Positions 33,801-44,048 of a DNA stretch of 64,000 bases are shown here, one piece after another; the stretch's first letter is position 1; every line of letters starts with the position of its first letter. The notes under the pieces are model-generated. The model saw only the letters and a list, made by a program, of their open reading frames with translations. It searched no databases and was not told the DNA's origin. The stretch is from Cordia subcordata (Eukaryota > Streptophyta > Magnoliopsida > Boraginales > Cordiaceae), in contig JAPTOF010000010.1 in assembly GCA_028554755.1 (NCBI GenBank), forward strand, positions 5,802,001 to 5,866,000, given 5' to 3'. The position numbers and the translations under genes were made by a program.

Positions 33801-36800
33801 AACCAGATATTTCATGAATGTCTCTTGCTGTCATATATCACAAGGGTCTGTGATTCTTGGTTACTGGCATTTGTGGAAACATAACATTTCATACATAATT
33901 ACAAACACATTTGAAGAGGTTGAAAGCACGTTCTATGTGGTGGAGAGAGAGGGACGGAGGGGGCAACAGGAAGTTCATGAGATGGTGTTGCAGAAACTTA
34001 CGGCATAACATAGCATATATATAATATTTTGTGCCATTAATGAATGGGAGTGTGGAAATGGATTTGCTCTAGTTCATGGTCGCTTGTTCTTCCTTTTCAG
34101 GACTATTGGCAAAGCTTCATCTGAGACAAGATTATACTATTGTGCTCCCAAGCAAAATTCTCTAGAGCAATCACCAAAACTACATGCAAAACAGAGCAGC
34201 CAATTTGAAGATTCCCTGAATGTGAGGGCTAGTTACCTCGCTGGTGTGGAAGTACGTGGTGATGCTATTTTGGCATCTATAGGATACAAATGGAAGTCTG
34301 CTGACCTATTCTATGAAGATTTGTCTTCCCCTGCTTATTGTAGGTACTTTATTTACGCGCCTCAATTGGTTATGTCAGTTTTCTCCATTCTTCTTTTTCC
34401 TTCCCCCCCCAAATTATATAGCTTCAATATTATATGCTTTGCTCAAATCTTTGGGAATTTTGTCTTCCATGTCATGTCATCTCTCTGGTTCTCAGAATGC
34501 TAGTCAGCAAAATTCCTAGTGGAATTCACAAATTATCAAGAGACGCAATACTCACAGCTGATTTGCCTCTGAGTTTTACTACAAAAAGCAATTGGAGAGG
34601 TTGCTTGCCAAGAGATATCCTCTGTATATTTTGCCGTCAGCATCATTTGTCTGAACCCGAAATTTCTACTCCAGAAAGTTCCTCCCAATCGATATCCGAT
34701 GCACCTGGATCACGGAAGAAATTGAAGGTGACTGCGTTAGGAGACCAAGAAATAAATGGAAGTAGTCTAGCCTCTGCTGGCACCGTAAGATGTGAAATAA
34801 AGATATTTTCTAAATGTCGAGAATTGATTCTACAATGTTCACCTAAAAATGTTTACAAGAAACAAACAGATGCTATACAAAAGACTGCCCTTAAGGTTCT
34901 CTCATGGTTGAACATGTTCTTAAGAAACTTTGATATGGACAAGCTGACAGCATTTGCTAAGGAACTTGATATCCAATTTCATTCCCAGCAACTTTTGAAA
35001 GCATTTGCATTATGTCCATCTGTGCACAGGGGATGGCAGAGTATTATAAACCAAGGAGAGATATCCCAAAACCGTAGCTGCAGTAATCAACCGTATAGCT
35101 TGATGGAAGATAAACAATCTTTCATAAGCCTAGGAGGCCAAGACTGTGGAGTTTCTCCATCTAATGGTTCATTAGCATGTATATGTTACACTGTGTCTTT
35201 GGTTGCAGAAGGAGGGAACTTGAAGGAAAATCTTGAATGTAGTGAAGAGTTCGAGTTTGAGATAGGGGCTGGGGCTGTTATATCTCGTCTTGAATCAGTT
35301 GTAACGCAAATTTCTGTTGGTCAGTCTGCATGTTTTAATGTGAACTTGCCTTCTCATGAGTTCGTTTTAGCAGCAGCTGGTGATTCTGCAACCATTCTTC
35401 CATTATTGTCATCAGGTGAGTAAGACTTTTCATGTATAAAGATGTCCTGTCATCTTCTGCTCCTGGTTCTATTTTGAGCTTGTATTTTCCTAAGGATGTT
35501 CTCCATCCAACAACATTGAGCGCATGATTCTTGACACAAGATAGTGCTCTCTATCTGGCGTCTGTTGTGCTCATCTAATTCTTGATTTTCTTTATATATT
35601 GTCACGATTTACGTGAAGCAAGAGGATGCCACTTGGAGTATACTGTGACTTTATTGCGAGTGACTGAACTCTTGGAGGATCGAATGGAGCAGGCATTGTT
35701 CAGCCCTCCTTTATCAAGGCAGCGTGTTGAATATGCACTGCAACACATAAAAGAATCTTCTGCTACCTCATTGGTATTTTCTGATATTGCTTTGCAATTC
35801 CAAAAGTTGATGTGCAGATTTTATATTGATCTCGTACTCTATTGCAGGTTGACTTTGGATGTGGCTCTGGGAGTTTACTGGACTCCTTGTTGGAATACAA
35901 AACCTCTCTAGAGAAAATAGTGGGTGTTGACATTTCTCAAAAAGGTCTTACACGTGCTGCAAAGGTATAGCATTTACTGCTAGAGAAAGTGGATTTACCA
36001 TAACTTATAGTTCCATTTTTCATAAGCTGCTAGTTATCCAACAGTTGTTTAACTAGTTGTTTGTCCCATTTCGGAGGTTAGGTAATTGCTAGAATATTCA
36101 AAAGTTGAATTTCTTTTAGTGAAAATTGCCAATTGCAGTGATCTTATGCAGAAAGTTGTCTCAGAATGAAGAATTTGTGGCACCAATGGTTGTTTTGTTT
36201 TAACTATCGTGATCATGATGTAAATGAGAAGTAGAAATGCACAGAAAAATTGGATTGTAATCAATGTTAATTACGATCTTCACAATATAAAGGGTAGAGT
36301 ATAGCATCTGGCTTCAAAATGATAAAGGCTGATCAATGGGTTGAAGTACTCAAATTGGGTGGATTTATTCATTATGATTTTTTCTTAAATTGCCTGTATC
36401 TGACGATGCGCTAGGAATTCCATTTTTGTCTGTCTTGTGGAGCCCTCGTGGGGGGGCTGCAAAAAAAGAAAATTGGTTTTCAGTTGTTGCCATTTTGGTT
36501 TCTGACATGATATTTTATGTTAAGCGAGTGTAGATTTGTATAAAAGTTAGCTTGGACTAATATTTGGTAATTACTTTTTCACAATGCAGATTCTTCACCC
36601 AAAACTAAGTGTAGATTCAGTTGAGGCGCCTAGTTATGGAATCAAATCTGCAGTACTGTATGAGGGTTCCATCACAACTTTCGACTCTCGGTTGTATGGT
36701 TTTGATATTGGAACCTGCTTAGAGGTAAAAAAAAAAGCTTTCCTTTACAATAATATTCTCATTTAGTTGGAGATCTATTTTTGCCACCTGTCATATATTG

Positions 36801-38619
36801 CCCCTTAAGCCCCAGCACACAGTGTGTGTAACCCTTAAATGGTATACTTGATAGGTTTTTCTGAAGGCTGTGAATGTGAGGGTGTTGTTAACTCCTGAAT
36901 GTTTCTGTGAATAGTTTCCCTACATGTGCATTTGAATATCTTATAAGGATATGGTTTTGACTGGTTATTGTTCCATATCACCAAAATAATTAAAGCCTAT
37001 GGTATCATGGACTCCTAAATTTACTTTTACGACATATTTTTCAATTAAGCCTATGGTATCATGGACTCCTAAATTTACTTTTACGACATATTTCTCAAGT
37101 CTCTTATATTTTAGCTTCATCAAGTATACATTATGGCTGACCTGCATGGAAAAGTTCCGCAACAGTTTTCTAGGTCTGGAGATGGTGGAAATATTGGTTA
37201 AAGTGTACTATTTTTGGCATAAGAACTTTCCTCATTTATCTTTTGCCATCTGAATATTTCTGAGTCTTAATGAAAATTGACAGATGTTATCTTAAGGGCA
37301 ATATTAGCCATATCATGGAGGTGCATTGGAGTTAAAACTGACAAATAAGTATCAAATTACTAGATGCATGTGTCATATTCATTTTGTCATATTGTTTTGC
37401 CAAATGGCTTGTAGGGTATCAATACTTGCTACTCTCTCTGAAGCAGACTGAGAGATTTATGCATGCTAACAAGTATTATTAAGTTTAAAAACAGCTCGCT
37501 GCTGAGGTGATAAATAAGGAGCTCTGTTGGGGCTCCTGAACGCGGAACAGACATTTTTTTCCTAGGAGCTAAGTGGGTCCAGTTAAAATACTATATATGA
37601 TAATCAAGTATAAAATCACCAGCCAATACCAACCACAGGAAATCTCTGTGGTATTTGTACCTTCTCTACTCAAACTCTGCTCTGTTTCATATGTGCAATA
37701 ATCGTTGCCTGATGCACATATGCATACATAGCATGTCTTTTGGATCTATCTTAACCAAGTAGAGCATATGCAGCCTAGCACAGCATTTGCAGCCTAGCAC
37801 ATGAACAAATTTCTGAAACTATTTCACTGCCCTGGATAGGCACAAGATTTTTGTGTTTCATACCCTTCAAATTGTCACTGAACGGATTAAGATTCAATGT
37901 TATAAATGATGTAGTATCACAATTTGCATTTTGGCAAATGAATTTTCAGGTGGCAGCACTCTTGTTACATTTCTTCATATTTTAGAACTTATTACTGAAA
38001 ATGTAACCATTCCTCAGGCTCCTCGAGTTCTTTCCTGTCAGTGGTTACTAGGCTTCACTTTCTATTCTCCAATGATGATATTTCCAATCTCCTACTAGTA
38101 TAACACTGTGTAAAAGAAAATCCATGAAGAAAAGAGTATATTTTGCCCCTTTGCTTCAGAATTTCTCAAATATGTGATTGTGATAAATTCTAGGTGATTG
38201 AGCATATGGAGGAAGATGAAGCCTCTTTATTTGGCAATATTGTGCTTACCACTTTTTGTCCACGAGTTCTCATCATCTCCACTCCAAATTATGAGTACAA
38301 TCCTATTCTTCAGAAATCAACTCCACAGTGCCAAGAAGAGGACGCAGACGAGAAAAATCAGCAACAACCCTGTAAATTCCGCAATCATGATCACAAGTTT
38401 GAGTGGACACGAGCGCAATTCAACAACTGGGCTTCTGAACTGGCAACGAGGCATAACTATAGTGTCGAGTTCAGTGGTGTTGGTGGAAATGGGGATGTTG
38501 AACCCGGGTTTGCCTCCCAGATTGCTGTCTTCAGAAGGACAGATGACAGTCACAAGGAAGTAGATTTAGCTCACCATTATAGTATCTTATGGGAGTGGAG
38601 TAGGGGCAATGCAGTATAA
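30877..38619 (+). CDS. HEN1: HEN1 small RNA 2'-O-methyltransferase, 935 aa, 9 exons
   Basis: Exons: 30877-31140, 32346-32438, 32780-33234, 34101-34343, 34496-35415, 35619-35773, 35848-35964, 36590-36724, 38194-38619. All joins keep frame at GT-AG introns. The length of 935 aa is close to Arabidopsis HEN1 (942 aa). An N-terminal dsRNA-binding domain fills exon 1 (about 8-90, closing with AEQSAAAKAIEK). The middle part corresponds to the La-like region, second dsRNA-binding domain and PPIase-like domain of the known HEN1 structure. The C-terminal methyltransferase has the SAM site VDFGCGSGSLLDSL (from 711), GVDIS (736-740), the metal-binding E794-VIE797-H798, TPNYEYN (824-830) and NHDHKFEW (858-865). 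HEN1 methylates the 2'-OH of the 3' ends of miRNA and siRNA duplexes, in a Mg2+-dependent reaction, and so protects them from uridylation and decay. All key residues are present, so the enzyme should be active. Confidence 0.95.
36993..37100. repeat. 54-bp tandem duplication in HEN1 intron 8
   Basis: Units begin AAGCCTATGGTATCATGG at 36993 and 37047 and differ at about two positions. They lie in the 1.5-kb intron that separates the two halves of the metal-binding motif. Confidence 0.9.
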
Positions 38620-39630
38620 TGCCATAACCAGGAAACCCGATTACTCAAAACCGAAGTACAGTTTTGACGGCTAATTTTTGTTGTGAGGTATGATTCTTAG
38701 CCAAATTTCAAGTAATTGCATGTAGCTAGTATTATACTCTGCTTATTATGCTTGAGAAATATGGCTTAGTCTAAAATGCTTTATCTATAACATATCTTAA
38801 GACCAAAGAAAGGCAATATATAACAAAAAAAGGTGTCCTCTAATTTCCAGTCATTGCTTTTCATTCATTGTTGAGGTAGGGCTGTCTTATTCTCAATGAG
38901 AGCTAACAGTTACTTGATCTTGGTTATCCTACAAACCATTTGGCAAAACAAAGATCTCAAGTCTATTCCTTCACATTCTTGATGTTGAAAATTTAGGGTA
39001 CTTAAGACGTGCGCGAAACTCTTGCTATTTGCGAGGTCAAAAGAAGGTGCAGACCCACTTGGGGGTCAATTATATGCTGCCTTCCCTTATATTTTGTAAC
39101 AGATTGTTTTTACGATTTGACTCAATTATCTTACACCGATACAACGTTATTTTTGTGTTGAACAGTCTCTTTGTAAATTTGAAATCTATATGCGCACCAA
39201 GGGTGTGGCCTACTAAATAAGTAACGTTTAACCAATCAAAAATAATATATAATTTTACTCTTTTTGAGTTGCAGGAAATATGCTCTTACTCCATAGAACC
39301 ATTTTGCTCTCGCTTAATCTCCATTTATTTACTTATTTGATTTTTAAAATTTATTTAGTTCTTTCAAACAAAATATTTTAATTTATTCTGATAACAAATT
39401 GAGATAAATTTTATGAAAAAGTAAATTTCACTAATGGCTACCTAAGTATTAAACATTTCATACTGCTAGTTCCTAACATTTTACAAATATAATAAATGTC
39501 TTCTAGAAATGTTGTTGCGTTGCAATATTGGAGTAGTTATCTTTATTAATTTTGTAAAAAATGCACTATTTGTAGATTTGAAAAACCTCTTTATCTAACT
39601 TAGAGGAATGTCATCTGCACAAATGCACAA
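38620..39630. other. HEN1 3' flank and intergenic DNA
   Basis: The 3' untranslated region begins at 38620. There is no gene on either strand, and I see no clear repeat before the element at 39640. Confidence 0.4.
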
Positions 39631-39639
39631 TCTTATATG

Positions 39640-39970
39640 GAGAGAATGAGTTAAATGTTCTTTTTTTAAAAAAAAAAAAAAAAACCAAATATCATGTGTT
39701 TGAAATTAATAAGTAAAATGTCATAGAATTAATATTCAAGTTTTCAAAACTCGAATATCTCTTCTAATTTTTTGCATTTTCAAGTTTATCTCTTCTAATT
39801 TTTTTCATTTTTGAGTTTTCAAAACCCGAAAATATGCTTTTCAAATGAAAAAAAAGTTCCAATTTTTGAGTTTTCAAAACTCGAATATGAATGTTGTGGT
39901 ATTTCATTATTTTAAAAAATATGAAATTTTGATTTTTTTTTTAAAAAAGGACATTTAACTCATTCTCTCC
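39640..39970. mobile_element. Mutator-like MITE with 9-bp target duplication, family M6
   Basis: The left end GGAGAGAATGAGTTAAATGT is an exact inverted copy of the right end over at least 20 bases. Both sides are flanked by TCTTATATG (39631-39639 and 39971-39979), a 9-base target duplication. The 331-base element contains three diverged inner copies of a TTGAGTTTTCAAAACTCGAA-like palindromic unit. It is non-coding. The intact ends suggest a fairly young insertion. Confidence 0.85.
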
Positions 39971-41449
39971 TCTTATATGTATGCAGAGTTAACACCATAC
40001 CTTATATGCATGTGGAGTTCTCACCATCCGAAAGTCTAATGTTTGATAGAGCAAATTGAAGTGTTTCCTTTGTAGGGCAAAGGGGCCATTGTGCCACAAG
40101 TTCTTCAAATTTTTTTAATTTAACCTTAGAAAGTAGAAATTAATTCTTCCAAAAAACTTGAGTGAAAACATGGTAATAAAGTGTCTTTGGGCACAAAGAA
40201 TATTTCATGCAAAGCTATAACAATAAGAAACTATAACATAAAATATCTTTTTTGTCTTCCTCGGGAACCAAAAAAAATAGATAGGGTTTTATGCACAAAA
40301 ATGGCTATGCTTGATAAGTTTTTCATTCTTTCAATATTTCTTGCTTTTCCTTAAAAGAAAATTCCTTAGTGATTAAGCATAAGATCGGGACATATATACC
40401 CATGTGCATTTACAATTTTAGTCAAATCTTTCATTTTTATTTATCAACAAGAATACACAAGGAAGAAGGCAAGAAGAGGAAAAAAAATATTAAATTTATA
40501 TCATACCTTGATCATTCACCATTAAGTTTATATGAATAGCCATCAAAATCTTAGGCATGTTTCAATCAAAAGAGACATTATTAAAGTTTAATTATATGAT
40601 TATTTAAATTAATTATATATCTATTTATATTATACAAAATATAAAAAAATTATTTAACGGCCGCAGCATCGCGCTAGCTATTATACTAGTTTCAATCATT
40701 TTCACGGATTTCATATTTTGAGAATGTTGTATAATTGTTTCATATATAATATATATTATACACCACATAGATACCATTGTTTAAAAAATTAAATCGGATC
40801 AACTCACCCCCGCTAAAATAGAAGTGGTGCTATCAACAAGATATTGGTTGATGTGGTAACAATTTTACTCGCATAATGAAAAGAACAAAAGTTCAAATTT
40901 CAAAAAATGCACTTATTGATAATACTTTTCCATTTTAACTTTTGGTGGAATAGGAATCAGTCCTAAACCTCATATGGGTTGGGGTGAAAGATTTGGTGTT
41001 AAAAAAAAAAAGAAAGAAAAAGAACTGTTAAATAGTACGGTTAGATCCTCTGCTTTTATACCATTAATTAAGTCAAGTCAAATCACTAATTAACTAAAAG
41101 TTAAAGCAAATTAAATAAGATTAGTTCGACCTGAAGATATTAATTGAAAAAACAAGGAAAGTTCGGAATATCCAAATCGCTTTAATTTATCATATATATA
41201 CTAATAAAAGTTGTGTAATATTTACACTAAATATACAATTGATTGACCAAAACGTCAAATTGATTAAAGAAAAGGTGCCACCATTTAAAAGAGTTCATCA
41301 AAATTATCCACAAATGCTATGTAAAAATTGTTAAAGTTGGATGAAGCGATCGAGTAATGACTTATTTAAAAAAAGTCAAACTTAAACTCATAATTTTTGT
41401 TATAAGGATTTTGTAACTTTTAATTCATCTGCAATATATATTTGTAGAA
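39971..41449. other. Intergenic DNA between elements
   Basis: No gene is seen. It includes the Helitron-like end at 40560-40689. A stretch at 40790-40990 (TTGGTTGATGTGG, then AAAGTTCAAATTTC) weakly recalls a SINE. Confidence 0.35.
40560..40689 (+). mobile_element. Possible Helitron 3' end
   Basis: The sequence CGGCCGCAGCATCGCG, then GCTAGCTATTATACTAG followed by T, recalls the GC-rich block followed by a terminal CTAG (inserted before T) seen at plant Helitron 3' ends. The stem of the expected hairpin is poor. No matching 5' TC end was found upstream; a TC-TATATATACTAATAAAAG-like 5' end lies downstream at 41190 and would belong to another copy. Confidence 0.35.
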
Positions 41450-42321
41450 GGGTAAATTTCACAATAAATCCCTATTATTTTTTTATTTTTTTTAAATGGT
41501 CCCTATTATTTTAAAATATTCAAATTAATCCTTAATGTTTCACAAATATAATCAGATTAGTCCTTATTATTTAAAAAAAAGTATATTATTCCCAATATTT
41601 CACAAAATTAGTCAAACTAGTCCCCATTATTTGAAAAGAATTCATACTAGTCCCCAATATTTTACAAACTTATTTAAGTTAGTCTCTGTTTTAAGAAAAA
41701 ATGAATAAAAAAGATTGGAACTAATTTTATTTTCTTTTTTTTATTCTTAGTTGATTATAATACCTTGAACTTTTGTACTGTGAATTTCATTATGGAATAA
41801 TTTTTAGACAATAAAAGTTCCTAATTTTCATTAAAAAATTTCAATCAGATGTCTAATGTGTCTTATAAAAGTTCACAATAAATCCAAATATGCAAAGAAT
41901 GCAATAACTATAATCCAAAATGTTAAATTTCTACTACTTTTTTTCTTTTTGGCTGGGAATTCTTGCTTAAAAAAATAGATAATCGGATTTCGTTTTATAG
42001 CGCAAAGGGTAAGATTGTCAATTGCTTTTATGTTTGAGGTTATTTGGGACATTTTCGTCAAAACTAACGTTCATTTTAATTGTAAGGACTAATCTGACCA
42101 TAATAATTAAACATTGGGGACTTGTATGAATTATTTAAAACAATAGGGATTAAAATTAAAAGATATGTAAACATTAGGGATTTATTTGAATTTAACTCTA
42201 ATTGCAGGGACTAATTTGACTATAATAAGTAAACATTGAAGACTTGTATGAATTATTTGTAATAATAGGGGCTAAAATGAAAAAAAGATGTTAACAGTAG
42301 GAACTTATTTGAATTTAACTC
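41450..42321. mobile_element. Long inverted-repeat element (Mutator-like), family M3 copy 2
   Basis: The ends read GGGTAAATTTCACAATAAAT and, reverse-complemented, GAGTTAAATTCAAATAAGTT. The 9-base direct repeat TTTGTAGAA flanks both sides (41441-41449 and 42322-42330). Each arm (about 280 bases) is made of diverged subunits like those of 23254-23785 (TTAGTCC-TATT-TTT-AAA), so the two elements are one family. A unique centre of about 300 bases (41735-42045) has no convincing gene. Confidence 0.8.
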
Positions 42322-42330
42322 TTTGTAGAA

Positions 42331-43600
42331 ATGGCTATAGTATAGGGTTTATAAAATTATTGGTGAGGATTTTATGGGGGGTGACTTTTCTATCACAAAA
42401 GAAATGATATTGAAGATTCCAAAGCAAGGGCAATTATTCGGCTATAAAATCGAATTTTAAATAACCAAAAAGATAATTTAGGAATTCTACTAACCGAAAC
42501 AACCAATTAGTTTTGCAATATACTAATTTAATCGAATTCTTGAATTCAGTCAGATAATTGACTTTCGAAAATCAAATAACGAATCAATAGAAAATTGTTT
42601 AGATAGAAAATGTATTTATAAGCTATTTATATATTTGGTAAATATATTATTATAAATAGTACTGCTCATTAAATAATTAAAAAGGACTTTTTATTAATAA
42701 TATTGTCAAATAAAGTTAGTCTTTTGGGGTTCAAATTTCTTTTCTTTTTTTTTTTTAATTTGACCAACCCCGCATTTCAAAAGAGTTCAGGTTCTTTATT
42801 TTTATTTTTATTACTTGGAAGCTATTTTTACTTACTTAAAAGCATAATTTTTCAAAAAAAAAAGACATTTAAATTTTATTTTTCGGCCAAACACCATCTT
42901 GGAAAAACAGAATGCATATTAACATTGTTCTTTTATATCATACACTTACATTATGGTCTATTCAAACGCGCATGGTTCACTGTTCAATCCCATAATTCGC
43001 CCGTCAGATTAATGTGAAATTTAATGAGTTCACTCTTCTCTCGACGACGAACACAACACAAGAATTTGATTGCCGATTGGACATCGGTAACACCTTCGAT
43101 TTCGAACTCTGAAATCGTTCATAAATTGTGAACATGTTGTTTACCAGTAGTGAACATATAATTTACAGATTATGAACATATCTTAAAAAGTTGTAAATAA
43201 GTAACTTATTATTGTGAGCATATAATATAAAGTTTTTGTACATATAATATGAGCGTAACGAATAAGTAAATTATGAACAATTAAAAATTTTGAGTATAAA
43301 GTGTCAAAATTATAAATATATAACTTTTGATTTGTAAATAATTAAATATTATAAATATATGAGCAAAATTGTGAATTGTAAAGGAGTACACTATGTTATG
43401 TTGGTGCATGTAACGTTTTTTGACCAGCGTTGAATACCCTAATCCGCAAATAAACCCCAAAACAAAGGGCATATATGGAAAAACAAAAAATCAACTATCA
43501 TCCCCCGGGCGTACGTTAACCCATTCGCTGATTCATTACATTTTCACGTAAAAGACACACACAAAAACACACCCCATAAACACGCACACATACGTTCGCG
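42331..43600. other. Intergenic DNA upstream of the myosin gene
   Basis: No gene is seen. AT-rich, with a diverged cluster of GTGAACATATAAT-like repeats at 43120-43280. The sequence becomes less AT-rich from about 43490, consistent with the promoter of the myosin gene. Confidence 0.4.
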
Positions 43601-43640
43601 AAAACGATTACAAAGAGGGAGAGGAAAACAAAATCCCTAG

Positions 43641-43697
43641 GGAAAGGAAAGGAAAGGAAAGGAAACGAGAGGAAACGGAAGGAAAAGAAAGGAAAAA
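43641..43697. repeat. (GGAAA)n pentanucleotide repeat in the myosin 5' region
   Basis: Five perfect GGAAA units are followed by imperfect ones, about 350 bases before the myosin start codon. It is probably in the 5' leader or core promoter. Confidence 0.85.
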
Positions 43698-43862
43698 ATG
43701 TTGTTTGAGTTTTGATCCTCGTTTTTCATACACACGCGCAACATGCATTGCAGAAGAATTTGTTGTTGAAGTTGCACCAAAAGAGGCTCTACAACGCCTC
43801 GCATTTGATCACATTCACGTGCATTTTGCCTTGAATAGCTACAGTGAGATATATAAGGTTGT

Positions 43863-43959
43863 TATATATATATATATATATCTATATATATATATATATA
43901 ATATGTACAGACGTTTATATATATCTATATATGAATAGATATATATAGATATATATATT
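43863..43959. repeat. Interrupted (TA)n tract in the myosin 5' region
   Basis: TATATA runs broken by TC and GA steps, ending about 90 bases before the start codon at 44049. Whether it is transcribed is not known. Confidence 0.8.
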
Positions 43960-44048
43960 GCATGCATTGTGGGGACATTCAAGGATATTTGATTTCCAAC
44001 GCATTGCCGCAATTGGAGGAGGCCTAGGGTTTTGATTTCGGTGAAGAA

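Noticed and set aside
38198..38563. Second plus-strand frame of 121 codons over HEN1 exon 9
   Set aside because: The other frame gives the conserved VIEHMEEDE, TPNYEYN and NHDHKFEW motifs; this one is a shadow.
40790..40990. Complete SINE
   Set aside because: Only loose box-like words (TTGGTTGATGTGG, GTTCAAATTTC) were found, at a poor spacing, with no target duplication.
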